Numbered from the stretch's first letter, positions 1 through 8,666 are shown. The stretch: 64,000 bases of DNA from CBDBCU01 sp965203435 (GCA_965203435.1 CBDBCU010000008.1:310001-374000); one strand, 5' to 3'. Program-made: numbers and translations. Notes: generated from the letters alone by a model not told the origin.

Positions 1-2
1 TG

Positions 3-344
3 GTCCTTTCCGACCACGATGTGGTGCAGCCGGATCTGCTCTTTGTATCCCACGACCGGGCCGCCATCCGTACCCCGGCCAACCTCCAGGGCGCGCCGGA
101 TTTGGCGGTGGAAGTGCTTTCGCCCAGCACTGAGGGATACGACCGGGGCTATAAGCGGGAACTCTACGCCCGGCACGGCGTCCGGGAATACTGGCTGGTC
201 GACCCGGATTTGGAAACCATTGAGGTATTGACGCCGGGGGAGGGCGGCTTTGTCCGCTACGCCCTTTATGGCGGCCGGGAAACTTTAACCTCGCCGCTGC
301 TGCCCGGCTTGGCTGTGGCCTTGACGGCGGTTTTCGGGGAATAG
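3..344 (+). CDS. Uma2-family endonuclease-fold protein (5' truncated by window edge)
   Basis: Only the C-terminal 113 codons are inside the window; the frame is open from base 3. The sequence carries the Uma2 (DUF820) signature: D-x-VQPDLLFVS, then DLAVEVLSPST and the YDRGYKRELYARHGVREYWLVDP block. In this PD-(D/E)XK-like family D, E and K residues of these blocks form the putative nuclease site. The downstream gene is a near-identical paralogue, so this is a tandem duplication. The cellular role of Uma2 proteins is not established. Confidence 0.85.
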   Translation, partial: VLSDHDVVQPDLLFVSHDRAAIRTPANLQGAPDLAVEVLSPSTEGYDRGYKRELYARHGVREYWLVDPDLETIEVLTPGEGGFVRYALYGGRETLTSPLLPGLAVALTAVFGE

Positions 345-402
345 CCGGTTGGCCTGGGGCGGTTTTCTGCCCTATCATCCCATCCCTATTGGGGGCAGCA
401 TA

Positions 403-954
403 ATGACCACCAAACCCAGGATAAAGTTGACCGTGGCCGACTATCGGGACACGCCGGAGGGCGTCCGCTGCCAACTGCTGGACGGAGAGTTGATTTTGGC
501 CGCCGCGCCCAACAACAAGCACCAGAGTATCCTGCTGACCCTGGCGGCCAGTCTGCGCTCCTTTGTCCGCAGCAACGATTGGGGCAAAGTATGGATTGCC
601 CCATTCGATGTGGTCCTCTCCGACCACGATGTAGTCCAGCCGGATTTGCTCTTTGTTTCCCATAGCCGGGATGCCATCATCACCGCCGCCAATATCCAGG
701 GCGCGCCGGATTTGGCGGTGGAAGTCCTTTCCCCCGGCACTGAGGGCTACGACCGGGGCTATAAGCAGGAACTCTACGCCCGGCACGGCGTCCGGGAATA
801 CTGGCTGGTCGACCCGGATTTGGAAACCATCGAAGTGCTGACGCCAGGGAATGGCGGCTTTATCCGCTATGCCCTTTATGGCGGCCGGGAAACTTTGACC
901 TCGCCGCTGCTGCCGGGCTTGGCCGTGGCCTTGGCGGCGGTTTTCGGGGATTAG
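403..954 (+). CDS. Uma2-family endonuclease-fold protein, second tandem copy
   Basis: A full-length 183-residue Uma2 protein. The ATG at 403 is preferred over an upstream in-frame TTG at 349 because it follows a GGGGGCAG-like ribosome site and gives the usual family N-terminus (PRIKLTVADYRDTPEG). The motifs VVQPDLLFVS, DLAVEVLSPGTEGYDRGYKQ and EYWLVDPDLETIEVL repeat those of the preceding gene almost residue for residue, with scattered synonymous changes, so the duplication is recent but not brand new. The fold is PD-(D/E)XK-like; substrate and role are unknown. Confidence 0.88.
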   Translation: MTTKPRIKLTVADYRDTPEGVRCQLLDGELILAAAPNNKHQSILLTLAASLRSFVRSNDWGKVWIAPFDVVLSDHDVVQPDLLFVSHSRDAIITAANIQGAPDLAVEVLSPGTEGYDRGYKQELYARHGVREYWLVDPDLETIEVLTPGNGGFIRYALYGGRETLTSPLLPGLAVALAAVFGD

Positions 955-1093
955 CCGGTTGGCATCGCCGCTCGCGGCTTTAAGGGCCTAGTCTCCCGAA
1001 TTGTTGATGCCCGGGATATACTCTCCGCCCCCTAGACCCGGCCCTCCCCAAGCGCTACACTAGACGGCATCCGGATAAAGAGGTGCGCCCGCT

Positions 1094-1870
1094 ATGGCTG
1101 AGCAACTCGTCCTCTACGAACTGGCGGATTCCATTGCCTTGCTGACCCTGAACAACCCGGAACGGCGCAATGCCCTGTCCCGCCCGGCTCTGGCCGCCCT
1201 GAAAGCCCATCTGGAACGCATCAAAACCGACCCGGCGGTACGAGTGGCGGTAATCCGCTCGTACGGGCCGGTGTTCAGTTCCGGCCACGACCTGCGGGAA
1301 ATGGTGGGGGACGACCGGGAAAGTTTTGCCGGCCTTTTCGCCGAATGTACCGCGGTTATGGAAGCCATCCGCCGGCTGCCGCAGCCGGTTATTGCCCAGG
1401 TGCAGGGCTTGGCTACGGCGGCCGGCTGTCAACTGGCGGCCACTTGCGATTTGGCCGTGGCGGCGGAAAACGCCGCTTTCTGCACCCCCGGCGTCCGCAT
1501 TGGCCTGTTCTGCTCCACTCCGGCGGTGGCCCTGGCCCGGGCGGTGAACCCGAAACAGGCTATGGAAATGCTGTTGACCGGCCAGCCCATCCCCGCCGCC
1601 ACCGCCTTGGCGTGGGGATTGGTCAATCGGGTGGTGCCTGAGGAGCAGCTGGAATCGGCGGTTATGGAATTGGCCCGGCACATTGCCCAGGCCAGCGCCT
1701 ACACCCTGGCGGTAGGCAAGGAAACCTTTTACCGGCAGTTGCAAGCCGCCGACCGCCCGGCGGCCTACGCCATAGCCCAGCAGACGATGGTTGCCAACCT
1801 GCTGGCCCCGGACGGGCAAGAGGGCATCGCCGCCTTTCTGGAAAAGCGGGAACCCCATTGGGTTAATTAG
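1094..1870 (+). CDS. Enoyl-CoA hydratase/isomerase family protein (ECHDC3-like)
   Basis: 258 residues, the usual length for a crotonase-fold acyl-CoA hydratase/isomerase. The start follows AAAGAGGT. The oxyanion-hole segments are visible: GPVFSSGHDLREM (about residues 55-68) and VQGLATAAGCQLAATCDLAVA (about 100-120). The stretch GVRIGLFCSTPAVALAR resembles the ECHDC3 subgroup, where the second catalytic Glu of mitochondrial hydratase is not conserved, so the exact reaction is uncertain. It stands alone, with no adjacent thiolase or acyl-CoA dehydrogenase. A TACACT box lies upstream. Confidence 0.85.
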   Translation: MAEQLVLYELADSIALLTLNNPERRNALSRPALAALKAHLERIKTDPAVRVAVIRSYGPVFSSGHDLREMVGDDRESFAGLFAECTAVMEAIRRLPQPVIAQVQGLATAAGCQLAATCDLAVAAENAAFCTPGVRIGLFCSTPAVALARAVNPKQAMEMLLTGQPIPAATALAWGLVNRVVPEEQLESAVMELARHIAQASAYTLAVGKETFYRQLQAADRPAAYAIAQQTMVANLLAPDGQEGIAAFLEKREPHWVN

Positions 1871-1929
1871 GCACTGGCAAGGGCGGCGGACAAGGCAAGG
1901 GCATATAAAACCGTCCTTCCCGCCGCCCC

Positions 1930-2035
1930 TACCGTCCTTCCCGCGTAAGCGGGAATCCCGAACGGTACTGCGTCAGACAAGTCGGATTTAGGGCAAGGCT
2001 GTCCCCGGATTCCCGCTTACGCGGGAATGACGGTA
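1930..2035. repeat. R1 palindromic repeat pair
   Basis: Two inverted copies of the R1 unit, TTCCCGCGTAAGCGGGAA and its converse with flanking ACCGTC/GACGGT, face each other across about 50 unrelated bases. Each half is itself a hairpin. The same composite recurs more than ten times in intergenic DNA here. No coding sequence is supported inside it. Confidence 0.9.
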
Positions 2036-2135
2036 GAGGGCCGGGAAGGACGGCAGGGTGGCGGCAGAAAGGACGGTAACAGGTCAGTCCCTAACCCCAG
2101 GTTTCCCCGGTATCCAAACAAAAGGGAGGACAGAT

Positions 2136-3299
2136 ATGGCAGAGCTACCCCTGTTCCCGGTAACCGTGGTGGGCAGTTGGCCGCGGCCGCCGGAGTTGAT
2201 TCAAGCCCTGCGCCGCCGGCAGGCCGACGAAATTTCCGCCGCCGAGTTCAACGCCGTGGCCGATCAGGCGGTGCTGGAATCTATCCGCGCCCAGGAAGCG
2301 GCCGGCACGGACCTGCTCAGCGACGGAGAGCAGCGGCGGGACAACTTCTATTCCTATGTGGTCGGCAAAATCGCCGGGATGCAGCTGATGCAAGTTTCCC
2401 AGCTGCTGGACTACGCCCGCGACCGCGCCCGGCTGGAGGAAACCCTGCGCGCCCTGGATGTGCCGGCCTTTGCCATCAAAAGCCCCATCGTTACCGAAAA
2501 AATCGCCGCCCCGGACGGCCTGTCCCGGGATGAACTGGCTTTCCTGAAACAGCATACCGACCGGCCGGTCAAAATCCCCCTGCCCGGCCCCTATATGCTG
2601 ACCCGTTCCAGCTGGTTCGAAGGGCTTTCCGATAGGGTCTATCCCCGCCCGGAGGATTTGGCCCGGGATGTGGTCGCCATCCTGCGGGAGGAAACCATCG
2701 CCCTGCGCGACGCCGGCGCCTACTTTATCCAGTACGACGAACCCATCTTGACCCAGGTGGTGCTGGGCGAGGAAAGCAGCGAGACTTTTATGTGCGCCGC
2801 CCTGCCGCAGCGCCGCGACCCGACCACCGAGCTGGAGTTTGCCCTGCGCCTGATGAACGAAGTAACCGAGGGCATTGACGGGATTAAAACCGGCGTCCAC
2901 ATCTGCCGCGGCAACTGGAGCCGGAAAGAGGAAGTGCTGCTGACCGGCAACTACGGCCCCCTGCTGCCCTATCTGGTGCAGATGAATGTGGATCAGCTGG
3001 TGCTGGAATGCGCCACGCCTCGGGCCGGCGAAATGGAAGTTTTCAAGGAGTACGCCAACGAAAAGGAAATCGGGTTCGGCGTGGTCAATCCCCGCACCGA
3101 TGAACTGGAAACTACGGCGCAGATTGTAGCCCGGGTCAAGGAAATGCTGGCCTACTTTGACCCGGATAAAATCTACCTGAACCCGGATTGCGGTTTCGGC
3201 ACCTTTGCCGAGCGCAACATCAATTCCCTGGAGGGCGCTTGCCGCAAAATGCAAGTCATTGCCGAAGCGGCCCAGGAACTGCGGCGGGAGTACGGCTAG
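2136..3299 (+). CDS. Core-type cobalamin-independent methionine synthase (MetE C-terminal type)
   Basis: 387 residues, matching only the catalytic C-terminal half of classical MetE, as in archaeal and Dehalococcoides core methionine synthases. It begins VTVVGSWPRP, the typical entry strand of the UROD/MetE barrel. Zinc ligands are visible as HxC in GVHICRGNW, then ECA, and the final Cys in LNPDCGFGT. It transfers a methyl group to homocysteine; in the core family methylcobalamin is a known methyl donor, so dependence on methyl-folate should not be assumed. The ATG at 2136 follows GGGAGGA; an upstream GTG-type extension is less likely. No riboswitch is visible upstream. Confidence 0.85.
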   Translation: MAELPLFPVTVVGSWPRPPELIQALRRRQADEISAAEFNAVADQAVLESIRAQEAAGTDLLSDGEQRRDNFYSYVVGKIAGMQLMQVSQLLDYARDRARLEETLRALDVPAFAIKSPIVTEKIAAPDGLSRDELAFLKQHTDRPVKIPLPGPYMLTRSSWFEGLSDRVYPRPEDLARDVVAILREETIALRDAGAYFIQYDEPILTQVVLGEESSETFMCAALPQRRDPTTELEFALRLMNEVTEGIDGIKTGVHICRGNWSRKEEVLLTGNYGPLLPYLVQMNVDQLVLECATPRAGEMEVFKEYANEKEIGFGVVNPRTDELETTAQIVARVKEMLAYFDPDKIYLNPDCGFGTFAERNINSLEGACRKMQVIAEAAQELRREYG

Positions 3300-3334
3300 G
3301 GGGCGGTTTCCATTCCGTTGCGGCGTACCAATCC

Positions 3335-3480
3335 GCTCATCCTGAACTTGTTGAAGGATTACCCTGAACTTGTTTCCGGATAGCCCTGAACTCGTTATCC
3401 GCTCATCCTGAACTTGTTGCCGGGTAGTCTTGAACTCGTTATCCGCTCATCCTGAACTTGTTGAAGGATGACCACGCCGC
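3335..3480. repeat. R3 repeats, tandem degenerate copies
   Basis: Four degenerate head-to-tail copies of the R3 unit (CTCATCCTGAACTTGTTGAA) lie here, some shortened to CCTGAACTTGTT or CTTGAACTCGTTATCCGCTC. The gap between the methionine synthase and OsmC genes (3300-3791) contains only this block and the R1 block that follows; there is no supported gene. Confidence 0.85.
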
Positions 3481-3517
3481 AACGGATGGACAATTGCCTA
3501 TATCTGATAACCCAGCA

Positions 3518-3693
3518 ACCGTCATTCCCGCGTAAGCGGGAATCCCGAACGGTACTGCCTTATAATGTTGCAACCTGGTCAAGCCGCCGCCGGATTCCCG
3601 CTTGCGCGGGAATGACGGTAGGTCGACCGGCCAAAGGCGACGCATCATTATGCATTGCCGCCCTGAATTCCCGCTTACGCGGGAAGGACGGTT
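3518..3693. repeat. R1 palindromic repeats
   Basis: One complete R1 inverted pair (3518-3620) is followed by a single outward half-unit near 3668-3693 ending GGACGGT. It resembles BIME/REP-type interspersed palindromes rather than a CRISPR, because units alternate in orientation and spacers are unequal. Confidence 0.88.
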
Positions 3694-3791
3694 TCAATAG
3701 GCAATTGCCTGGCCGGAACGGAATCCAATGGCCGCCCCCTGGCCCGGCCGGTTACACTGATACCCCTAGACGGAAAATAAGGAGGAATAAA

Positions 3792-4325
3792 ATGGCTGAG
3801 GAACGGGACCTTAACGGCCTCCCCCGGGAGAAGTTGGCCCAGGTGCTGGATTCTTTCAAGGATCCGGAGGTTTTCAACGCCGTCACCGGCCCCTGGAAGT
3901 CCCGGGTGGTGTGGCAGGACGGGATGCGCGCCCGGGCCTATATGCGAAACCACCAGGTGGATATGGATGAACCCGGCGACCTGACCGCTACCGATGTGGC
4001 GGCCAGCGCCCACGAGCAGCTGCTGTCGGCTATCGGCAGCTGTATGACCGTGGGCTTTGTGGTCAACGCCACCAAGCAGGGCGTCCGCATCTACGACCTG
4101 GAAGTGGCGGTCGAGGGCTACTTCGACAACATCCGCAAGTGGGCCGGCGTCGAGGATACCGGCAATCCCGGCTACGGACGCATCGCCGCCAAATGCTTTG
4201 TCCGGGCTGACGCCGACGAAGCCACCTTGCGGGAAATCTGGCGGCTGGCGGTCGAGGGTTCCCCGGTTACGCAGTCCGTAGCTCACGCCACCGCCGTGTC
4301 CACCGACTTCGAGATGGTCGGCTAG
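3792..4325 (+). CDS. OsmC family protein
   Basis: 177 residues from the ATG at 3792, directly behind GGAGG. OsmC features include the first catalytic-type Cys in IGSCMTVGFVVNATKQG, followed by YDLEVAVEGYFD. The position that holds the second peroxidatic-cycle Cys in OsmC/Ohr is occupied by SPVTQSV, so classical organic hydroperoxide reductase activity is doubtful; many family members share this change. Frame extensions upstream run into repeat DNA and are not credible. A rhodanese gene follows after a strong hairpin. Confidence 0.85.
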   Translation: MAEERDLNGLPREKLAQVLDSFKDPEVFNAVTGPWKSRVVWQDGMRARAYMRNHQVDMDEPGDLTATDVAASAHEQLLSAIGSCMTVGFVVNATKQGVRIYDLEVAVEGYFDNIRKWAGVEDTGNPGYGRIAAKCFVRADADEATLREIWRLAVEGSPVTQSVAHATAVSTDFEMVG

Positions 4326-4351
4326 GCCCGGCCGCCAAAACCCGTAAGCTA

Positions 4352-4382
4352 AGCCGGGGCCGCGCCCAGGGCGGCCCCGGCT
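4352..4382 (+). terminator. GC-rich hairpin between OsmC and rhodanese genes
   Basis: A perfect 12-bp stem (AGCCGGGGCCGC with GCGGCCCCGGCT) closes a 7-nt loop 27 bases after the OsmC stop. There is no U-tract, so it may be a processing or stability element rather than an intrinsic terminator. Confidence 0.6.
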
Positions 4383-4416
4383 CCAATCCCTACCAACCTT
4401 TGGGAGCAAGCAACCG

Positions 4417-5226
4417 ATGGCCCATTTCGTATCCGCCGATTGGGTAGAAGCCCATTTAGACGACCCCCATTCCCTGCTGCTCGACCCCCGGGGGCCGATG
4501 CGCTATATGCAGGGACACTTGCGGGGGGCGGTGAACCTGCCGGCGGCCCGCCTTTTTGACCGGGAGGGCCGGCTGCTGTCGGTGTATGAACTGGCCGAGT
4601 TTTTCGGCTCCGTCGGCTTGGGGAACGATGTTTCCCTGACCCTGTACGACGGCGGCGACGGGCGCAATGCGGCGTTGGTGACCTGGACGCTGGATTATCT
4701 GGGCTATAACGATGTCCGCATTATGGACCTCTTTTTTGAGGAATGGGCGGCGCAGGGGCGGCCCAAGTTCTACCGCCCGGTGCGCCCTACCGCCAATCAA
4801 TTCCGCCCCCAAGTCAACCCGCAAGGCCGGGCCACTCTCGAGGAAGTAGCGGCGGCCGTAGCGGCCGGGGACAGCAGTCCCAACAGCGGGATAAAGATGC
4901 TGGATTTGCGGAGCGCCGCCGAATATGCCGGCCTGCCCGACCTGGACGCCCGGCCCGGCCATATTCCCGGCGCGGTCAACCTGCCCTGGACGGAACTGGT
5001 AGATGGCAGCGGCCGTTACCTGAAACCGCCGGCCGCCCTGCGGGAACTGTTGGCGGCCCAAGGCATAAATCCGCCGGATAAAGTCATCGCCTACTGCCGC
5101 AGCGGCATCCGGGCGGCGGTAGGCTGGCTGGCCTTGCAGCAACTGGGCATGGAAGTCCGCCTGTACGACGGCTCCTATTTGGAATGGATGCACCGGGGAA
5201 TGGCCGTGGAAAATTCGGGGGATTAG
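4417..5226 (+). CDS. Thiosulfate sulfurtransferase (tandem rhodanese)
   Basis: 269 residues with two rhodanese domains: an inactive N-terminal one (about 1-130) and a C-terminal one whose active-site loop reads AYCRSGIRAA (about 225-235). The catalytic Cys and the CRSGIR loop fit sulfane-sulfur transfer from thiosulfate. The Pro-rich, GHIPGAVNLPW segment is typical. The ATG at 4417 follows GGGAGCAAG. It lies immediately downstream of OsmC, and the sulfur theme recurs later with sulfite reductase and TauE, but no operon with those genes exists. Confidence 0.9.
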   Translation: MAHFVSADWVEAHLDDPHSLLLDPRGPMRYMQGHLRGAVNLPAARLFDREGRLLSVYELAEFFGSVGLGNDVSLTLYDGGDGRNAALVTWTLDYLGYNDVRIMDLFFEEWAAQGRPKFYRPVRPTANQFRPQVNPQGRATLEEVAAAVAAGDSSPNSGIKMLDLRSAAEYAGLPDLDARPGHIPGAVNLPWTELVDGSGRYLKPPAALRELLAAQGINPPDKVIAYCRSGIRAAVGWLALQQLGMEVRLYDGSYLEWMHRGMAVENSGD

Positions 5227-5255
5227 CCATCCTTACCGTCCTTACCGCCCTCGCT

Positions 5256-5415
5256 ACCGTCCTTCCCGCGTAAGCGGGAATCCCGAGTCTGCGGCGTTAC
5301 GGCGGCCCCCCTTACCGTCATTCCCGCGTAAGCGGGAATCCAGAACGGTGTTGCCTTATGATGCCGCATCTCGGTAAGTAACCGCCGGATTCCCGCTTAC
5401 GCGGGAATGACGGTA
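5256..5415. repeat. R1 palindromic repeats
   Basis: Three R1 half-units: two in the same direction (near 5256 and 5319) and a converging partner ending at 5415. They fill the gap between the rhodanese gene and the tRNA. A fourth fragment reduced to GGAAGGACGGT continues to about 5456. Confidence 0.88.
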
Positions 5416-5519
5416 GGGGGCGGCGGGAAGGACGGTAATTGAGAGTGGGAAGGACGGTTTCGATATGCAATTGCCTTGAACCGGGCAAGCGGAAAGGGAT
5501 AAAAGTAGGTCGAAAGAAA

Positions 5520-5594
5520 TGGAGCGGCAGATGGGATTCGAACCCACGACCCTCTCCTTGGCAAGGAGATGCTCTACCACTGAGCCACTGCCGC
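5520..5594 (-). tRNA. tRNA-Gly(GCC)
   Basis: A complete cloverleaf on the minus strand: acceptor GCGGCAG/CTGCCGC, discriminator T, encoded CCA at 5520-5522, anticodon stem TCTCC/GGAGA with loop TTGCCAA giving anticodon GCC, and the TTCGAATCC T-loop. Its promoter is visible: TAGACA (5634-5639), 17 bp, TATAAT (5611-5616). Transcription runs toward the repeat block. Confidence 0.97.
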
Positions 5595-5639
5595 TTACGC
5601 TGTAAAAACCATTATACAAGGTTTTGCGGCCTTTGTCTA

Positions 5640-6079
5640 TAGTTTTGGCAAAAATTGGTAAAAATTCCTTTTGGGGGGGATTTAGGGCGGGTTCACACTA
5701 ATTGTTTATGCTCCGGATCGCCCATCCCCCCGCAATTTTCCCCAATTCCGCCGGCAAACTTTCCTATTTCGCAACTTTATGTTATGCTGAAACCCGTTTC
5801 CGACCGACCCGCTTTATTTTCGGGCGGCGGAGGGCGGATTTATTGCCTTGACGCCGGGACTTTTTCTTATTTGCCGGCGGGCGGGGCGGCGGCTCCCATC
5901 CTATTCCTTACCTAATCTAATCTTATTTTATTCCGGCGCGGGCCGGCGGATAGGCCGGCGGCGGGCCGCGGCTTGGGGGGTAGTGCAGCGACGGGCGGAC
6001 GGGCCGGCAATTCCGCCGGCCAACAGGGGCGGCCGGAACAACCGGCCGGGGCCGGCAGCGTCGGGAAGGGGGTATTTTC
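5640..6079. other. Gene-poor stretch upstream of the TRAM/PIN gene
   Basis: Apart from the minus-strand tRNA promoter at its left edge, no gene is supported here. A motif resembling repeat R5 (GGGTTCACACTAATTGTT) occurs near 5690. The open frames over 5848-6080 have biased, proline- and arginine-rich composition and no start site, so they were left out. Confidence 0.6.
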
Positions 6080-7144
6080 GTGTTAGCTTTGTGGACCCTT
6101 CGTTTGATGGGCGCCGGCGGTTTCGGCGTCCTGGGCTGGCGGCTGGGGGCCTATCTGCCGGAACTTTCCGCCGGCGAGCGGCAACTGGTGCCTTGGGGCA
6201 TTATCCTGGCCGTGGTCGGAATGCCGGCCGGAGCCCTGCTGCTGCCCTATCTGGCCCTGAATCCGTGGCGCAAAAGCGTCGGCTACCTCAACGCCATGCC
6301 GGGGTCGACCCTGCTGTCGGCCGCCTTGGGCGCGCTGCTGGGCCTCATTTTCGCCGCCCTCATCTCCATTCCTTTCTACACCCTCAACAGCTGGATGGCC
6401 TGGGGCATCCCCCTGATTGTCAGCGTTACCCTGGGCTTGACCGGCCTGCTGCTGGGCGGCTTGCGGGGGCGGGATTTGCCGGCGGTCTTTCCCGCCCTGG
6501 AACAGACTCCCCATCGCAACGGGGCTACGGCGGCCCCGGCCGGGCGCAACGGGAAAATCCTGGTGGATACCAGCGTCATCATTGACGGCCGCATCGCCGA
6601 CCTGACCGGCACCGGCTTTCTGGCCGGCAGCCTGGTCATCCCCCGCTTTGTGCTGGACGAATTGCGGCACATCGCCGATTCCAGCGATCCCCTGCGGCGC
6701 AATCGCGGCCGCCGGGGGCTGGAAGTGCTGGGCCGCCTGCGCCGGGATGAAAATGTCACCCTGGACATCCTGGATGTGGGCATTGCCAACGGCGATGAAG
6801 TGGATTCGATGCTGGTCAAGATGGCCCGCACGATGAAAGCGCCCATCCTGACCACCGACTACAACCTGAACCGGGTGGCCGAGTTTCAGGGCGTTCAGGT
6901 GCTGAATGTCAACGAACTGGCTAACGCCCTGAAGTCCATCGTTCTGCCGGGCGAGGAGATGCGGGTCAACATTGTGCAGGAGGGCAAGGAGGCCGGCCAG
7001 GGGGTGGCTTACTTGGATGACGGGACGATGGTGGTGGTGGAGGGCGGCAAGCGGTATATCAACGCCTTTCACGATGTAACGGTGACCCGGGTGTTGCAAA
7101 CGGCGGCCGGGCGCATCATCTTTGCCCAATCCCGCCAACGCTGA
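6080..7144 (+). CDS. TRAM and PIN domain membrane protein (YacL-like)
   Basis: 354 residues starting at GTG 6080 behind GGAAGGGGG. Residues about 1-125 hold four hydrophobic segments. The PIN domain (about 155-290) begins ILVDTSVIIDGRIADL and retains acidic residues in LVIPRFVLDELRHIAD, DEVDSMLVKMA and ILTTDYNLNRVA, the four-Asp metal site of PIN nucleases. A TRAM domain follows (about 290-350; NIVQEGKEAGQGVAYLDDGT). This architecture is widespread in Gram-positive bacteria and Chloroflexota and is often next to IspD, as here. The RNA target is unknown. Confidence 0.92.
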   Translation: MLALWTLRLMGAGGFGVLGWRLGAYLPELSAGERQLVPWGIILAVVGMPAGALLLPYLALNPWRKSVGYLNAMPGSTLLSAALGALLGLIFAALISIPFYTLNSWMAWGIPLIVSVTLGLTGLLLGGLRGRDLPAVFPALEQTPHRNGATAAPAGRNGKILVDTSVIIDGRIADLTGTGFLAGSLVIPRFVLDELRHIADSSDPLRRNRGRRGLEVLGRLRRDENVTLDILDVGIANGDEVDSMLVKMARTMKAPILTTDYNLNRVAEFQGVQVLNVNELANALKSIVLPGEEMRVNIVQEGKEAGQGVAYLDDGTMVVVEGGKRYINAFHDVTVTRVLQTAAGRIIFAQSRQR

Positions 7145-7163
7145 CCGGCGCAACGGATTTTAA

Positions 7164-7211
7164 GCCCGGAGCCGCCGCATCCCGAGGGGAAAGTTAGCGG
7201 CGGCTCCGGGC
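7164..7211 (+). terminator. Perfect 15-bp hairpin between yacL-like gene and ispD
   Basis: GCCCGGAGCCGCCGC pairs exactly with GCGGCGGCTCCGGGC across an 18-nt loop. It begins 20 bases after the YacL-like stop. There is no following U-run, so termination is possible but not shown. Confidence 0.6.
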
Positions 7212-7292
7212 GGCCGCGGCTAGTCCCGAAACCGGCCGGAAACCGGCTATCGGAAAGGGCGGCAACCGATTCCCGGAAAGGGACAGAGGGCT

Positions 7293-7955
7293 ATGGACAA
7301 TTCCGTAGGCGCGGTCATTGTCGCCGCCGGCCGCAGTTCCCGGATGGCCGGCGTGGATAAAATCTTTGCCTCGCTAAAGGGCCGGCCGTTGCTGGCGCAT
7401 AGCCTCGACCGGTTTGAGGAATTCGACCCGGTGGGGGAGATTGTGTTGGTGCTGGCGGCGTATTCTTTGGCGCAAGGCCGGGAATTGGTACGCCGCTATG
7501 GCTACCGCAAGATTGCCCAAATCTGCGCCGGGGGAGAACGGCGGCAGGATTCGGTGCGGGCCGGCTTGGATGCTTTGCAGCCGTGCCAATGGGTTATCAT
7601 CCACGACGGCGCCCGGCCCGGAGTGGATGCCGCCCTGCTGCACCGGGGATTAGCCGCCGCCAAGCAATCCCCGGAGGGCGCGGCCATTGCCGCCGTGCCG
7701 GTAAAAGACACCATCAAAGTAGTATCCCCGGCAATGGAAATCACCGCCACCCCTGACCGGGCCACGCTGTATGCCGCCCAAACCCCGCAGATTTTCCGCT
7801 ACGCCCGGCTGCGCCAAGCCCACGCCCAATTCACCGGCGAGGCCACCGATGACGCAACAATGCTAGAAAGCCTGGGCCACCGGGTAACGATCTTCCCCGG
7901 CTCCTACCGCAACCGGAAAGTAACCACGCCGGAGGACTTGGCGGCGGTGGGGTAG
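7293..7955 (+). CDS. ispD: 2-C-methyl-D-erythritol 4-phosphate cytidylyltransferase
   Basis: 220 residues, full length for IspD. It makes CDP-methylerythritol from MEP and CTP in the non-mevalonate isoprenoid pathway. Nucleotide-binding residues are in VIVAAGRSSRMAGVDKIF (Arg and Lys of the GxxxRM..K pattern), with CAGGERRQDSVRAGLD, the HDGARP motif (about 105-110), and the ATPDRATLYAAQTPQIF segment. The ATG at 7293 follows AAAGGGACAGAGGG. IspF, often fused or adjacent, is absent. Confidence 0.93.
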   Translation: MDNSVGAVIVAAGRSSRMAGVDKIFASLKGRPLLAHSLDRFEEFDPVGEIVLVLAAYSLAQGRELVRRYGYRKIAQICAGGERRQDSVRAGLDALQPCQWVIIHDGARPGVDAALLHRGLAAAKQSPEGAAIAAVPVKDTIKVVSPAMEITATPDRATLYAAQTPQIFRYARLRQAHAQFTGEATDDATMLESLGHRVTIFPGSYRNRKVTTPEDLAAVG

Positions 7956-8092
7956 GGGGTGGGGTAGTCATATTCGGATGCCGGGGTAATTCAGTTTCGC
8001 TGGACAAAGGTGTATCCCATGCGGATTTCCCGATACCCGGCCCGACCGGTATTTTGCGATGACGCCACGGTTTTGCAGGTTCCCGGATTCTG

Positions 8093-8108
8093 TGATATAG
8101 TGAAACTT
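8093..8108 (+). promoter_or_regulatory. Extended -10 promoter for a leaderless DUF488 operon
   Basis: TGaTATAGT (8093-8101) is an extended -10 box. It is followed by exactly seven bases before the ATG at 8109, which puts the expected transcription start at or next to the start codon. No ribosome site is present for this ATG. Confidence 0.6.
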
Positions 8109-8666
8109 ATGCTGAACTATCGAGTTTTCACGATCGGTCACGGCGGTCGCGCTTTGGACGACATTGTAACCCAGTTGAAAGACTGGGAAATCCGGTTCGT
8201 CGTTGATGTCCGTTCTCAACCCTATTCCCGGCATCAGCCCGAGTTTTCCCGGGAGACCCTGCAACGCGGGTTGGCCGGCACGGGACTGGAATACCTCTTT
8301 ATGGGCGACCAGTTGGGCGGCCGGCCGGCTGATCCTTCCTGCTACACGGAAAATGGGAATGTCGATTATGGAGTGTACCGCCTGCACTCCCTTTTTCAGC
8401 AGGGCATCCGTCGGCTGCTGACCGGCTGCCAGCGGGGTTACACTTTGACCCTGCTGTGCAGCGAGGGAAATCCCCGGAACTGCCACCGCTCCGGACTTAT
8501 CGGCGATGCCTTGGAAAGCCGGGGCGTGGAAGTGATTCATCTGCTGCCGGACGGGGGCGTACGATCTCAATCCGAGGTGATGCAGGCCCGCACTAACGGG
8601 CGGATGCTCTTGCCCGGTTTTGGTCAAGTATCCAGCAAACCGGTTTCCCGGCTGGGAGGGAATTGA
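8109..8666 (+). CDS. DUF488 family protein, first of operon
   Basis: 185 residues from an apparently leaderless ATG at 8109. It begins YRVFTIGHGGRALDDIV, the DUF488 opening strand, then VVDVRSQPYSRHQPEF, and ends with the signature LLCSEGNPRNCHRS (C-x-E-x4-CHR, about 118-131). DUF488 has been placed in the rhodanese/phosphatase superfamily with predicted roles in nucleic-acid modification or conflict systems; activity is unproven. Its TGA overlaps the next gene's ATG by one base, so the two are translationally coupled. Confidence 0.88.
   Translation: MLNYRVFTIGHGGRALDDIVTQLKDWEIRFVVDVRSQPYSRHQPEFSRETLQRGLAGTGLEYLFMGDQLGGRPADPSCYTENGNVDYGVYRLHSLFQQGIRRLLTGCQRGYTLTLLCSEGNPRNCHRSGLIGDALESRGVEVIHLLPDGGVRSQSEVMQARTNGRMLLPGFGQVSSKPVSRLGGN

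Noticed and set aside
2027..2533. 168-codon plus-strand frame overlapping the methionine synthase start
   Set aside because: Arg/Pro/Gly-rich alternative frame beginning inside an R1 repeat.
5848..6585. Possible gene upstream of and overlapping the YacL-like gene
   Set aside because: Arg/Pro/Gly-rich frame with no start site; most of it overlaps a confident PIN-domain protein in another frame.
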